This document shows, piece by piece, positions 27,043-36,756 of a stretch of 64,000 nucleotides of DNA. The translations under genes and the position numbers were made by a program. How positions within the stretch are numbered: position 1 is the first letter of the stretch; the number at the start of each line of letters is the position of its first letter. The notes under the pieces were generated by a model that was not told where the DNA came from, made no database searches, and was given only the letters and a program-made list of their open reading frames with translations. Source of the stretch: Lentimicrobium saccharophilum (GTDB lineage: Bacteria; Bacteroidota; Bacteroidia; Bacteroidales; Lentimicrobiaceae); NCBI RefSeq assembly GCF_001192835.1, contig NZ_DF968182.1:504349-568348 (forward strand), written 5' to 3'.

Positions 27043-29466
27043 TTACTTATCGGTCAATGCAATTTCTTCTACTTCTTTTCTTTCCTCTGCAGGGAGATCA
27101 TCACCGTTTACTTCCGTTTCCTCATTCTCTTCGAAAAGCTCAATAAGGGGCTCTTCAAATTTGCGGGTAGTCAACCACTGGTCGAGCGAAAGCAACAGAG
27201 AAGGCAGCAGCAAAAGGTTTGAAAACAATGCAACCAACAGGGTGAAGGATATAAGAAAGCCCATTGACTGGGTACCGCCAAAGGTTGAAATGGTGAAAAC
27301 GGCAAATCCGAGAAACAAAACAATGGATGAGTAAACCATACTGAAGCCGGTTTCACGAAGCGCCGAAAATACCGATAGCCGGATATCCCAGTTATTGTGT
27401 TTGAGTGCCAGGCGGTATCTTGACAGAAAATGGATCGCATTATCCACCGAGATTCCCAGTGCAATGCTGAAAATCAGAATGGTGGAAGGCTTGATGGAAA
27501 TGGCCAGGAACCCCATCAGCGCGGCAGTCATCAACTGGGGAAGCAGGTTGGGGACCATAGATACCGCAACCATTTTGAAAGAGGTGAAAAGCAGTCCAAG
27601 CAATATTCCGATTGCAATAACGGCCAGTATCAGGCTGGTTAATAGGTTGTTTACAAGATAATCCGTTCCTTTCAGAAAGACAATGCTTGTGCCTGTCAGT
27701 TCAACGGTGTATTTATCCGGGTCGAAGATTGAGTCAATGCTTGGTTGAAGATCATCCTTAATGCGCTGGATATCGCGGGTGCCGATGTTGGCCATTTGCA
27801 CGCTGATGCGGGTCTTGCTCAGGGTGGTATCAACAAATGAATTGAGGATGGTGCGCTTCCCGGCCTTCATCGATGGCAGATACTGCATGATGAAATTGCG
27901 CTCCTGGCTGTTCGGAATGCTGTACATTCCCGGATCGCCGTTATAAAATGCCTGTTTCGAGTATTTTACCAGCTCGGCCACCGAAAGGGGTTTCGCAAAC
28001 TCTGGATATTTGGCAAGGGAGTCCTGTAATTCGCTGATTTTTTGAATGGTTGACATTTGCATCACCCCCCTGGGTTTCCTTGTGTCGATGGCAATTTCAA
28101 ACGGCAGTATGCCTTTGAATTCTTCTTCGAAGAACAGCAGGTCAACATACATAGGGTGGCCGTGAGGAATATCATCCACGACATTTCCGGTAGTTTTCAG
28201 TCTGGAAATACCAAAAACAGCCAGGATCACACCGGCTATAGACGTCAGGTAAATTGCCCGGCGGTGGTTTTGAACCAGAAAAACCACTTTTTCGATCAGG
28301 GAAGTGGTGTATTTGTTGTCAAGGTGCTTGATATGTCTGAGTTGCGGCGGGGCGAGATAGCTGTAAAGGATGGGAATCAGAAAGATGGAAAGCACAAAGA
28401 CCACCATGATATTGATGGCGGCGACCACCCCAAATTCAACCAGCAGTTTATTGCCGGTAATGATAAAGGCGGCAAAGCCGGTAGCTGTGGTAAGATTGGT
28501 CAGGAATGTCGCATTGCCCGTTCTGACCACAACCCTGGAAAGTGCCTTCACTTTGTTGCCATGCCCCCTGAACTCGTGATGATATTTGTTGAGCAGGAAA
28601 ATACAGTTTTCTACCCCGATAATGATCAGCAGCGGCGGAATTATCCCTGTGAGGATGGTGATCTCGTAGCCGAGTATACCAAGGGTGCCCATCGACCATA
28701 CTACACTGATGAGAACGATGAGCATCGGAAATAGCACCGCTTTGAATGACCTGAAGAATAAAAACAGCACCAGGGACGCGATCAGCAGCGACAAAAGGGT
28801 AAACATCAGCAATTCCCGCTGAACCATTTTCATGGTTTTGGTGCGGATATATGGCATCCCCGAAAAGTGAACCTGAATATCATGCTTGCTGCTGAATACC
28901 GCTACCTCATCCTCAATGTCACGGACCAGGCTGATCCTGCTTTTGTTGTTCAGCCTTTCTTTGTCGAGGGTGAGCATCATCAGGGTGGCGTTGGTTTCCT
29001 TGTTGATGATCAGTCCATCATAGAACGGAAGATTAAAAATTAAGGTTCTCAGACTGTCAAGCTCTGCCTGTGTCTGAGGTTTTTGCTGAAAAACAGGTTT
29101 AAAATCAAATTTTCTTGTGGAATCGTTCTTTTCCAGTGTATATAATTTTCCTATCGACAAGACTTCCTGCACCCCGTCGACTTTGCGGAGGCGTTCGGTA
29201 AGATCGTACCAATCGTTGAATTCTTCGAGGGTAAACAATTTCTCGTCTTTGATTCCGATAAATAAAACCGCTCCATCCTGCCCGAATGTTTCCTTAAATT
29301 TCTGGTAAACTACGGTGGTGGTGTCGGTGTCGGGCAACATCTGGGCCATTTCATAGGAAAGATGCACATTGATGGCCTTATAACCCATGAAAGCCGTAAT
29401 CAGGATGATGGCAATCAGGTTACCCAGGCGGTTACGGAGAATAAATCGGACAAGGAAATTCCACAT
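27043..29466 (-). CDS. RND superfamily (MMPL/HpnN-like) exporter
   Basis: An 807-aa inner-membrane exporter built as two repeats of one helix, a large periplasmic domain and five helices. Repeat 1: helix at about 8-28, periplasmic domain to about 220, helices 220-385 including [21 protein letters not shown]. Repeat 2: helix at about 405-425, periplasmic domain to about 610, helices 615-775 including [17 protein letters not shown]. The paired G-x-x-x-(D/E)N motifs are typical of the MMPL/patched-like branch, which exports lipids or hopanoids. A charged cytoplasmic tail follows ([20 protein letters not shown]). It is first in an operon with rmlA and a polyprenyl synthase. The substrate is unknown; a lipid is the best guess. 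Confidence 0.88.
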   Translation of the reverse strand: MWNFLVRFILRNRLGNLIAIILITAFMGYKAINVHLSYEMAQMLPDTDTTTVVYQKFKETFGQDGAVLFIGIKDEKLFTLEEFNDWYDLTERLRKVDGVQEVLSIGKLYTLEKNDSTRKFDFKPVFQQKPQTQAELDSLRTLIFNLPFYDGLIINKETNATLMMLTLDKERLNNKSRISLVRDIEDEVAVFSSKHDIQVHFSGMPYIRTKTMKMVQRELLMFTLLSLLIASLVLFLFFRSFKAVLFPMLIVLISVVWSMGTLGILGYEITILTGIIPPLLIIIGVENCIFLLNKYHHEFRGHGNKVKALSRVVVRTGNATFLTNLTTATGFAAFIITGNKLLVEFGVVAAINIMVVFVLSIFLIPILYSYLAPPQLRHIKHLDNKYTTSLIEKVVFLVQNHRRAIYLTSIAGVILAVFGISRLKTTGNVVDDIPHGHPMYVDLLFFEEEFKGILPFEIAIDTRKPRGVMQMSTIQKISELQDSLAKYPEFAKPLSVAELVKYSKQAFYNGDPGMYSIPNSQERNFIMQYLPSMKAGKRTILNSFVDTTLSKTRISVQMANIGTRDIQRIKDDLQPSIDSIFDPDKYTVELTGTSIVFLKGTDYLVNNLLTSLILAVIAIGILLGLLFTSFKMVAVSMVPNLLPQLMTAALMGFLAISIKPSTILIFSIALGISVDNAIHFLSRYRLALKHNNWDIRLSVFSALRETGFSMVYSSIVLFLGFAVFTISTFGGTQSMGFLISFTLLVALFSNLLLLPSLLLSLDQWLTTRKFEEPLIELFEENEETEVNGDDLPAEERKEVEEIALTDK

Positions 29467-29547
29467 GCGGTAAAGTAATCAAAAAGGGGTATTATGTAAT
29501 TCAATATCAGCGAAATAAACGATTTGGTTGTTCCTTACTTCGCCTGG

Positions 29548-29555
29548 CAAAAATA
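29548..29555 (-). promoter_or_regulatory. Putative -7 box for the RND operon
   Basis: Minus-strand TATTTTTG matches TAnnTTTG, 81 bp before the ATG at 29466. Confidence 0.4.
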
Positions 29556-29657
29556 CGACATTCGCCCGAAAAGCCCCTGTTTTTCAATGTAAAAACGATT
29601 ATTTTCGGTCAAAAGAAGGTTAATTTGTGTTAAAATGGTGAATTCACGGCAGAGTAG

Positions 29658-29665
29658 TACCTTTG
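29658..29665 (+). promoter_or_regulatory. Putative -7 box for the 2-hydroxyacid dehydrogenase gene
   Basis: TACCTTTG matches TAnnTTTG, 18 bp before the ATG at 29684. It overlaps a possible in-frame TTG at 29663, which argues that the TTG is not the start codon. Confidence 0.55.
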
Positions 29666-29683
29666 CAGCATCTGAGCAACGTT

Positions 29684-30631
29684 ATGGAGAAAAGGGTTTT
29701 ATTTATCGATACCACCCATCCCTTGCTGGGGCAGGAACTTGAAAGGCTGGGATTTCAATGTGCACATTACGGTGGCAACAGCCGGCAGGAAATTCTTGAC
29801 ATGTTGTCCGGTTTCGAAGGGGTAATAATCCGCAGCAAGATCCGGTTAGACAGGGAGGTTCTTGAGCAGGCAGGTAACCTGCGGTTTATAGCCAGGGTAG
29901 GAGCAGGCATGGAGAATATCGACGGGGATTATGCGCTTTCGAAAGGGATTGCCTGCCTGAACGCCCCGGAGGGCAACCGCGATGCGGTGGGTGAACATGC
30001 TGCCGGCATGTTGCTTGCACTGTTGAATCACCTCTGCAGGGTGAACCTCGAGGTAAGAAATGGCCTGTGGATCCGCGAAGGCAACCGGGGAACGGAAATC
30101 CAGGGAAAAACCGTGGCCATCATCGGCTACGGAAATATGGGGAGCGCTTTTGCTGAAAAACTAAGCGGTTTTGGCGCTAGGGTCATCGCTTACGACAAAT
30201 ATAAAAAGAATTTTAGCAATCAGTTTGTCAGGGAAGTGACCATGGAAGAGGTATTTGCCACCACTGACATCCTTAGCCTGCATGTGCCGCTAACCGGTGA
30301 AACCCGGCAGATGGTCAATAAAACATATTTGGATTCATTTGTCAGGCCGCTGATTGTGATCAACACCGCCCGCGGACAATGCATAAATACTGCCGCACTG
30401 ATGGATGCCATTGATTCCGGTAAGGTTGCCGGAGCGGCACTTGATGTCCTGGAATATGAAAAGCTTTCATTCGAAAACCTGGATTCAGCAGGTCTGCCTG
30501 AAGATTTCAGGCGGCTGATCAAAAGCGATAAAGTGATACTTTCGCCGCACATTGCAGGATGGACGCATGAATCCAACGAAAAGATGGCCCGCGTGCTGAT
30601 TGAGAAAATCAGGAATTTATACGGAATATAA
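29684..30631 (+). CDS. D-isomer-specific 2-hydroxyacid dehydrogenase (phosphoglycerate dehydrogenase-like)
   Basis: A 315-aa NAD-dependent oxidoreductase. The Rossmann motif is TVAIIGYGNMGSAFAEKLSGF (about 144-163). Catalytic residues can be placed in INTARGQCIN (Arg), a Glu in the stretch LDVLEYEKLSF and the histidine in ILSPHIAGWTHES. It resembles SerA but lacks the C-terminal ACT and ASB regulatory domains, and no serC neighbour is present, so the substrate may be another 2-hydroxyacid. I chose the ATG at 29684 rather than the in-frame TTG at 29663, which lies within a promoter box. It is divergent from the RND operon and followed by a 780-bp gap. Confidence 0.9.
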   Translation: MEKRVLFIDTTHPLLGQELERLGFQCAHYGGNSRQEILDMLSGFEGVIIRSKIRLDREVLEQAGNLRFIARVGAGMENIDGDYALSKGIACLNAPEGNRDAVGEHAAGMLLALLNHLCRVNLEVRNGLWIREGNRGTEIQGKTVAIIGYGNMGSAFAEKLSGFGARVIAYDKYKKNFSNQFVREVTMEEVFATTDILSLHVPLTGETRQMVNKTYLDSFVRPLIVINTARGQCINTAALMDAIDSGKVAGAALDVLEYEKLSFENLDSAGLPEDFRRLIKSDKVILSPHIAGWTHESNEKMARVLIEKIRNLYGI

Positions 30632-30786
30632 CAGGACTATTTCTTTACATTCAGCGGGGCGTAGCACAACTTGTTTTAATCCGGAGTCAGGCCGCCCGGC
30701 CTGCTGAACCGTTTTCGTCCATCACCTGATTCGCCGGGTAGTTCATTAAATGATGTGTGATTATTTTTTTTGCCACAGAAGCACGA

Positions 30787-30804
30787 TCCCGATCGCCATC
30801 GGGA
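30787..30804. repeat. Short palindrome TCCCGAT-CGCC-ATCGGGA
   Basis: A 7-bp perfect inverted repeat with a 4-nt loop, 156 bp after the dehydrogenase stop codon. It resembles the short CCCGAT...ATCGGG hairpins scattered in many Bacteroidota genomes. There is no T-run, so it is not a clear terminator. Confidence 0.4.
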
Positions 30805-31387
30805 CTCAGAAGAACACCAAATTATTGTAAGAAAAGAGATGCTGAATACTTGTAAAAAATCTGATGACTTACTTGAGCATACTTGGGCAAATAATCTCAA
30901 AACTAATGCCGTTCAGATCAAGTCCACTTTAAGTTGGTGTAATGTCGTGTAAAACATTATGTTAAATCTGAATTTACTGTTGCATTTATCTCACTGATAA
31001 CCCAATTCTCAAAGAGAAAATTCAATCATTATCCATGCTTTAAGCAGGATTGATATTTGCTATTGAAATTTTAGCCTGACAATGTGATTTATTTTCATCC
31101 TTTCTTCGTTGCTTTATTTTATGATTGAAGCAAATCATAAATGCTTTTACTTATACGCCGGGTCCGCTTTTTTATAACGCAATGCAACAATTACAATCAG
31201 CTATTCAGTTTTTCAGGTTTTCAAAACTCAGATAATATTTCTTTTGTGTGTTTTTGTGCTTTAGTGTTTTGGTGGCTTCTTTTAATTGCCAAAGCCGATA
31301 TATTATTTCCAGCACATCAGATAAGGATATACCCGATTCGCCGCCGCCTGAGGATACTGACACCATTTTTTACGAAACAAAAAACGC

Positions 31388-31395
31388 TATCTTTG
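31388..31395 (+). promoter_or_regulatory. Putative -7 box for lysS
   Basis: TATCTTTG matches TAnnTTTG and ends 15 bp before the ATG at 31411. This supports that ATG over upstream in-frame starts. Confidence 0.5.
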
Positions 31396-31410
31396 CAAAA
31401 ATTTTCACGT

Positions 31411-33138
31411 ATGTATCAGGAACTCAGCGAACAGGAAGCAATCCGGAGAGAATCGCTAAAAGAACTCGGAAAACTTGGCATCAATCCCTATCCGGCCGAA
31501 GCGTTCAATGTAAATATTTCCACTGCTGAAATTCTTAAAAATTTCCCCGGTGACAATACCCTTTATCAGGATATAAGCATCGCAGGTCGCATCATGACCC
31601 GGCGCATCATGGGCGCCGCTTCATTTGTGGACCTGCAGGACGCAAGCGGGCGCATTCAGCTTTACATCAAGCGCGATGAAATCTGCGAAGGCGAGGACAA
31701 GACCCTATACAATACCGTTTTCAAACGGCTGCTCGATATCGGCGATATCATCGGGGTAACCGGCTTTGTATTTATTACGCAGATGGGCGAGATCTCCATT
31801 CATGTGAAGTCGCTGAAGCTGCTCAGCAAGTCGCTGCGGGTGCTGCCGGTGGTAAAGGAAAAGGACGACCAGGTATTCGATGCTTTCAGCGATCCGGAAG
31901 CCCGGTACCGTCAGCGTTACGTTGACCTGATTGTGAATCCGGAGGTACGTGATATTTTTGTTAAGCGCAGCCGGATCATCAATACCATGCGCTCATTTTT
32001 CAACGGTAAGGGATACCTGGAGGTGGAAACGCCCATTCTTCAACCTATCCCCGGAGGCGCTGCTGCCCGGCCTTTCATCACTCACCATAATGCGCTGGAT
32101 ATGCCACTTTACCTGCGTATTGCCAACGAACTGTATCTTAAGAAACTAATAGTCGGCGGTTTTGACGGGGTTTATGAATTTGCGAAAGACTTCCGCAACG
32201 AGGGCATGGACCGCACGCACAATCCTGAGTTTACCGTGCTCGAAATTTATGTGGCCTACAAGGATTACTTCTGGATGATGGATTTTACCGAGGAGATGCT
32301 GGAGCAGGTTGCCCTGAGCCTTCACGGGAAGACCAGCGTCCTGGTCGGGGAGAGAGAAATCGATTTCAAACGTCCTTTCCGCAGGCTCACCATGACCGAT
32401 GCCATAAAGGAGTATGCAGGTGTGGATATCACCGGTAAAACTGAAGATGAACTGAGGCAGATATGCCGGACCCTGAATATCGAGACCACGCCGGCCATGG
32501 GTAAAGGAAAGCTGATTGATGCCATTTTCGGGGAAAAGTGTGAGGAACATCTGGTACAGCCTACATTCATTATGGATTACCCCATTGAGATGTCGCCCCT
32601 GTGCAAGCGTCACCGGACAAATCCTGAACTCACCGAACGTTTTGAGCTTTTTGTCAACGGTAAAGAGTTGTGCAACGCTTATTCAGAGCTGAATGATCCC
32701 GTCGATCAGCTGGATCGCTTCCAGGAGCAGCTGAAACTATCGCAGAAAGGCGACGACGAAGCCATGTTTATTGATATGGACTTTGTGCGTGCCCTTGAAT
32801 ATGGGATGCCTACCTGCTCAGGGATGGGTATCGGGATTGACAGGCTGACCATGTTTATGACCAACCAGCCCTCGATTCAGGATGTTCTGTTTTTTCCCCA
32901 GATGCGCCCCGAGAAAAAGGTTATTCCCGCCGGGGATACCGATGAGGCTTTTATTGAAGCGGGCGTTCCGGCTGCATGGGTCCCTGCACTCCGGAAATAT
33001 GGATTTAAGACTGTTGCTGACCTGAAAGCGGCCAACCCCAACAAACTACTGAACGACCTCGGCGGACTGCGTAAAAAGTTGAAACTGGATATACCGGCCT
33101 TAAAGCTTGAAGAGATTCAGGCATGGGTGGAAGTTTAA
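31411..33138 (+). CDS. lysS: Lysyl-tRNA synthetase, class II
   Basis: A 575-aa enzyme that charges tRNA-Lys. The N-terminal OB-fold anticodon-binding domain is at about 55-160 ([20 protein letters not shown]). The class II core has motif 2 at [15 protein letters not shown] and motif 3 at [11 protein letters not shown]. After the usual end ([10 protein letters not shown]) there is an extra ~70-residue C-terminal segment ([20 protein letters not shown] onward) resembling a helix-hairpin-helix unit, which I also know from other Bacteroidota LysS proteins. I placed the start at 31411 ([13 protein letters not shown]), the conserved LysS start, rather than at 31141; the intervening frame is not protein-like. 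It converges with the hydrolase gene. Confidence 0.95.
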   Translation: MYQELSEQEAIRRESLKELGKLGINPYPAEAFNVNISTAEILKNFPGDNTLYQDISIAGRIMTRRIMGAASFVDLQDASGRIQLYIKRDEICEGEDKTLYNTVFKRLLDIGDIIGVTGFVFITQMGEISIHVKSLKLLSKSLRVLPVVKEKDDQVFDAFSDPEARYRQRYVDLIVNPEVRDIFVKRSRIINTMRSFFNGKGYLEVETPILQPIPGGAAARPFITHHNALDMPLYLRIANELYLKKLIVGGFDGVYEFAKDFRNEGMDRTHNPEFTVLEIYVAYKDYFWMMDFTEEMLEQVALSLHGKTSVLVGEREIDFKRPFRRLTMTDAIKEYAGVDITGKTEDELRQICRTLNIETTPAMGKGKLIDAIFGEKCEEHLVQPTFIMDYPIEMSPLCKRHRTNPELTERFELFVNGKELCNAYSELNDPVDQLDRFQEQLKLSQKGDDEAMFIDMDFVRALEYGMPTCSGMGIGIDRLTMFMTNQPSIQDVLFFPQMRPEKKVIPAGDTDEAFIEAGVPAAWVPALRKYGFKTVADLKAANPNKLLNDLGGLRKKLKLDIPALKLEEIQAWVEV

Positions 33139-33162
33139 TGTCCATGCCGGCAGTCGTGTTCC

Positions 33163-34311
33163 TTATCTGAGAAATGCCGCAGCTTCGGCGAAAACCTTTT
33201 CAAAGCATTGATTGACGCCTGTTTTTTCCTCCGATAGCGGAAAGGGATTTTCATGGGTATATTCAAACGGGAAATCCATGGTTTTCATGTTCCCGGATAG
33301 CATCATTTCCGATATTCCTGCCGGTGGTATCACCCTGTCTTTCTTGAGTGCGATCGTGCTGATCCGTGAATGCATTTTTTCAAAGCGGTCATTACGCCAT
33401 TGGCTCAGGCGCCCGGCATCGATCATGGCATTGAAAGCTTTTGTTGCCTGGTTTTCTTTGATCTGTGAGAGGGGGGAGTCTGTGCTGTTAAGCTCCTTTT
33501 CAAATTGCCTGAGGTAGAAAAACCTCAGTCCGGAGAAGGCCTCCTCATCCATGATCAGCTTTGAAACCCCGTTCATGCGGTTAAACGGAGCTCCACCGCA
33601 GAACATCATCAGGCGGGTATCCTTCAGAAATGTTTCTCCATAAGCCAGTATCATAATCTGCGCAAGAAATGCGCCGATTGAATACGCAAAAAAATCAATG
33701 CCGGTTCCTTTTGCAAAAAGGGGATGATTGCCTGATTGAATTGAACTGATCAGTTTCTCCAGGTCCAGTGCACTCTGTCTGCCTGAAGTAAAAAATCGCA
33801 GGGGCTGCCTGCTAAGTCTCAGGCTGAGGGCAAGGTTCACGAAAGTGGAAGATTGGTTGCGCCGGTTGCGCAGACGGGTCTGTGGCAGCAGGGACGACAT
33901 CAGCCTGGGATTGCTCCATTCGGCCGGTGAACGGTTTATGTGGAATGAGATGGGGAAAAGGATCACCGGTCGCTCCAGGCCCCTGGCCAGCCTTTCTGCC
34001 CACGGATAGTACTTGACCCAGCTCCGCTCATTCAGCCCGTGCAGGAGAATTACTGCCCTGTTGCCTTTGTTTGATTCCGGAATAAATACAGGATAGGTAA
34101 ACCTAGCATTTTCAGCGATCAAGCTGTCGTCGGAATTAATATTGCATAATCCGTTCGGTTCTGTTCTGATGGCAGGATATGCTTTGCCGGGTACGTCAGA
34201 AGTAAATTCAAATGACTGAAAACAAGCATCTGAGCCCGGTATATGCTGAATCTGATTTCCTGCTTTGAGCAAAGATTTCAGGGTTTGATATGTTTCTGTA
34301 TAGTGAACCAT
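33163..34311 (-). CDS. Alpha/beta-hydrolase-like protein (possibly DUF6051)
   Basis: A 382-aa cytoplasmic protein with alpha/beta-hydrolase features. There is a nucleophile-oxyanion strand AVILLHGLNERSW (about 113-125) and a serine elbow FFAYSIGAF near residue 210, in which the first glycine of G-x-S-x-G is alanine. A histidine that might complete the triad could be in EYTHENPF (about 355). No signal peptide is visible. Its pattern reminds me of a Bacteroidota domain of unknown function, DUF6051, but this should be confirmed by a profile search. The minus-strand leader contains TTCCTTTG, close to the -7 consensus. It stands alone between lysS (convergent) and the transaldolase gene (divergent). 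Confidence 0.65.
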   Translation of the reverse strand: MVHYTETYQTLKSLLKAGNQIQHIPGSDACFQSFEFTSDVPGKAYPAIRTEPNGLCNINSDDSLIAENARFTYPVFIPESNKGNRAVILLHGLNERSWVKYYPWAERLARGLERPVILFPISFHINRSPAEWSNPRLMSSLLPQTRLRNRRNQSSTFVNLALSLRLSRQPLRFFTSGRQSALDLEKLISSIQSGNHPLFAKGTGIDFFAYSIGAFLAQIMILAYGETFLKDTRLMMFCGGAPFNRMNGVSKLIMDEEAFSGLRFFYLRQFEKELNSTDSPLSQIKENQATKAFNAMIDAGRLSQWRNDRFEKMHSRISTIALKKDRVIPPAGISEMMLSGNMKTMDFPFEYTHENPFPLSEEKTGVNQCFEKVFAEAAAFLR

Positions 34312-34571
34312 TATTGAGTATTGCCCTGCAAAGGAACATCAGCCTCTGCTGCCCCGCAATTAAAAGGGATTTGGATCAGGTTTATGGGATATTTTATGAT
34401 ATACAGGGGCAAAACGTAGCATTTTGGGGTGAAATTTGCTGGCAGGCAGGTGTGTTTCAGCAGCTCGGCCGGGTATTTCCAGCCTGTTTATGACCGGCAG
34501 GCCAAAAGGTGGTCCGGAATATTCATGGTACTTACTTTTGCCTGAACGTTTTATGGTCAGGCCAATCTTCT

Positions 34572-34579
34572 TATCTTTG
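34572..34579 (+). promoter_or_regulatory. Putative -7 box for transaldolase
   Basis: TATCTTTG matches TAnnTTTG, 20 bp before the ATG at 34600. Confidence 0.5.
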
Positions 34580-34599
34580 CATTCTTAAAATTCAATTGA

Positions 34600-35562
34600 A
34601 TGAATGCCCTTGAACAACTGAAACAATATACCCGGGTAGTAGCCGATACAGGCGATTTTGAATCCATAGAATCCTACCGGCCGGTGGATGCCACTACCAA
34701 TCCGTCGCTGATTTATGCGGCTGCACGTGAGGATAAATACCGCCATCTGGCTGCCATGGCAGCGGCTGACGCCAAGTCGCTTTCCGGTGATCCGGCTTTG
34801 CAGCTTTCCTTATGTCTCGACAGGGTGGCAGTGTACTTTGGTCTCGAAATTCTGAAAATCGTTCCCGGAAGGGTAAGCACCGAGGTGGATGCCCGCCTTT
34901 CGTTCGATACCGAAAGAACCATTGAAAAAGCGCGTGAACTGATCAGGTTGTATGAGCAGGCAGGGATCAGCCGTGAACGGATTTTAATAAAGATCGCAGC
35001 TACCTGGGAAGGAATCCGTGCAGCGGAGGTGCTTGAAAAAGAGGGCATACATTGTAACCTGACCTTGTTGTTTTCAAAAATTCAGGCCATCGCCTGTGCA
35101 GAGGCCGGGGTAAAACTGATTTCACCTTTTGTCGGCAGAATCCTTGACTGGTATAAAAAGGAGAAAGGATTTGCATCTGCGGTCCCGGAGGAGGATCCCG
35201 GTGTTATTTCGGTAACCGAAATATTCAATTACTATAAAAGGTTTGGCTATGCTACCGAGGTAATGGGTGCAAGTTTCAGGAACAAAGGAGAAATTATCGC
35301 CCTTGCAGGATGTGACCTGCTGACAATTGCACCTGCATTGCTGAATGAACTGGAGTCGTCCCACGAAGCAGTAAGCCTCAGGCTGGATGCAGGGAAAGCG
35401 ATGGAGATGCTTTTGGATAAAATTGTTCCGGATGAGAAAACTTTCCGCTGGCTGATGAATGAGGATGCCATGGCCACCGAAAAACTTGCCGAAGGGATCC
35501 GTAAGTTTACCCAGGATCTGCTTAAACTTGAGGATTTTCTGAAAAAGGAATTCCTTATCTGA
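34600..35562 (+). CDS. tal: Transaldolase
   Basis: A 320-aa enzyme of the non-oxidative pentose phosphate pathway that moves a dihydroxyacetone unit between sugar phosphates. The Schiff-base lysine is K131 in [12 protein letters not shown], equivalent to K132 of E. coli TalB. D16 (VADTGDF) and the DATTNPSL segment (30-37) are also conserved. The length is that of the TalB type rather than the short TalC/fructose-6-phosphate aldolase type. It is followed after 111 bp by a PfkB-type sugar kinase on the same strand, with a possible weak hairpin between them. Confidence 0.95.
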   Translation: MNALEQLKQYTRVVADTGDFESIESYRPVDATTNPSLIYAAAREDKYRHLAAMAAADAKSLSGDPALQLSLCLDRVAVYFGLEILKIVPGRVSTEVDARLSFDTERTIEKARELIRLYEQAGISRERILIKIAATWEGIRAAEVLEKEGIHCNLTLLFSKIQAIACAEAGVKLISPFVGRILDWYKKEKGFASAVPEEDPGVISVTEIFNYYKRFGYATEVMGASFRNKGEIIALAGCDLLTIAPALLNELESSHEAVSLRLDAGKAMEMLLDKIVPDEKTFRWLMNEDAMATEKLAEGIRKFTQDLLKLEDFLKKEFLI

Positions 35563-35590
35563 GGGCTTCTTCCTCATCCGGCTCCGGAAT

Positions 35591-35616
35591 CCCGAACCGG
35601 CAAATCACCGGTCGGG
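35591..35616 (+). terminator. Weak hairpin between transaldolase and PfkB kinase genes
   Basis: CCCGAACCGG and CCGGTCGGG can pair with one bulged base. The following sequence is only moderately T-rich, so this may be an attenuator or nothing. Confidence 0.35.
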
Positions 35617-35673
35617 AAGGAATAATCATTTTTGAAATTCACTTCTGTTAAATTTATTTCATTTTTCTTAATT

Positions 35674-36597
35674 ATGAGTCTTGTTGTTGTAGGCACCGTT
35701 GCCTTTGATGCCATTGAAACCCCGTTCGGAAAGACCGATAAGATACTGGGAGGCGCCGCCACATTTATCGGCCTTGCAGCCGGGAAACTGGAAGTTAAAA
35801 CCAAAATCGTTTCAGTGGTCGGCGGTGACTTTCCGCAGGAGCACATCGATCTGCTTAATCGCCAGGGAGTTGATACGTCAGGCATCAAAGTGATTCCCGA
35901 AGGAAAGACCTTTTTCTGGTCAGGCAGGTACCACAACGACATGAATGCCCGCGATACGCTGGTGACAGAACTGAACGTGCTGGCCGACTTTGATCCGGTG
36001 CTGCCCGAGTCATATAAAGATTGTACTTTTCTTATGCTGGGAAACCTGACGCCTCAGATTCAGAAAAGGGTGATCGAACAGCTGCCCGTTCGTCCGAAAC
36101 TGATCGTTATGGACACCATGAACTTCTGGATGAACACCGCATGGGATGATCTGATGGAGGTGATCGGCATGGTGGATGTACTTACCATCAACGATGAAGA
36201 GGCCCGTCAGCTTTCGGGGGAGTATTCCCTGATCAGGGCAGCACGGAAAATCATCGGGTTGGGGCCGAAATTCCTGGTAATCAAGAAAGGTGAGCACGGC
36301 GCACTGCTGTTCAACAAGGACAGCGTATTCTTTGCCCCGGCGTTGCCGCTCGAAGAGGTTTTTGATCCCACAGGAGCCGGGGATACCTTTGCCGGCGGCT
36401 TTATCGGTTTCCTGGCTAAAACCGGCGATATCTCCTTCGAAAATATGAAACGTGCCATTATCTTCGGTTCCGCCATGGCTTCCTTCACCGTTGAGAAGTT
36501 TGGTACGGAAGGACTGCAGGCGCTCAGCAATGGTGAGCTGAACGAAAGGATCAGGATCTTTTCCGAGATGGTTCAGTTTGATATCGAGCTCGACTGA
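35674..36597 (+). CDS. PfkB-family carbohydrate/nucleoside kinase
   Basis: A 307-aa ribokinase-like kinase. The C-terminal signature DPTGAGDTFAGGFIGF carries the anion hole and catalytic base D237. The N-terminal GGAATFIGLAAGKL corresponds to the substrate-binding GG motif. The frame is open from 35632, but the ATG at 35674 (MSLVVVGTVAFDAIETPFG) is the normal family start and the upstream 14 residues are unlike family members. The substrate is not evident from the sequence; adenosine- and sugar-kinase-type members of this shape are common in Bacteroidota. It follows transaldolase and precedes an EF-G paralogue with its own promoter. Confidence 0.9.
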   Translation: MSLVVVGTVAFDAIETPFGKTDKILGGAATFIGLAAGKLEVKTKIVSVVGGDFPQEHIDLLNRQGVDTSGIKVIPEGKTFFWSGRYHNDMNARDTLVTELNVLADFDPVLPESYKDCTFLMLGNLTPQIQKRVIEQLPVRPKLIVMDTMNFWMNTAWDDLMEVIGMVDVLTINDEEARQLSGEYSLIRAARKIIGLGPKFLVIKKGEHGALLFNKDSVFFAPALPLEEVFDPTGAGDTFAGGFIGFLAKTGDISFENMKRAIIFGSAMASFTVEKFGTEGLQALSNGELNERIRIFSEMVQFDIELD

Positions 36598-36649
36598 AAG
36601 CTCCGGGCAGTTGCATCTGCAGATACAGAAGGTATGCTGAGTACATAAC

Positions 36650-36672
36650 TGCCGGTATGTTCCGGCAATTTT
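36650..36672 (+). terminator. Weak hairpin after the PfkB kinase gene
   Basis: TGCCGG and CCGGCA pair with a 6-nt loop, followed by ATTTTA. It lies directly upstream of the next promoter. Confidence 0.35.
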
Positions 36673-36681
36673 ACGTTAACG

Positions 36682-36712
36682 TTTTGTTATTGTGCAGATT
36701 TTTATAACTTTG
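36682..36712 (+). promoter_or_regulatory. Putative housekeeping promoter of the EF-G paralogue
   Basis: TTTTG (36682-36686) and TAACTTTG (36705-36712) match the Bacteroidota -33 and -7 boxes with an 18-bp spacer. The ATG is 44 bp further on. Confidence 0.6.
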
Positions 36713-36756
36713 TCGCCCTTTCAGAATCGGATTAATCATCATAACTTGCTAAAAAC

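Larger units (their letters stand above)
30632..31410. other. 779-bp intergenic region before lysS
   Basis: AT-rich and without a convincing gene. A 60-codon frame at 30770-30952 and an open extension of the lysS frame back to 31141 show no protein-like features. It contains the palindrome at 30787-30804 and the lysS -7 box at 31388. Confidence 0.6.

Noticed and set aside
30770-30952. 60-codon frame after the 2-hydroxyacid dehydrogenase gene
   Set aside because: It spans the CCCGAT...ATCGGG palindrome and has no family resemblance.
31141-31410. 90-codon N-terminal extension of lysS
   Set aside because: The conserved LysS start MYQELSEQE and a -7 box directly before it show that translation begins at 31411.
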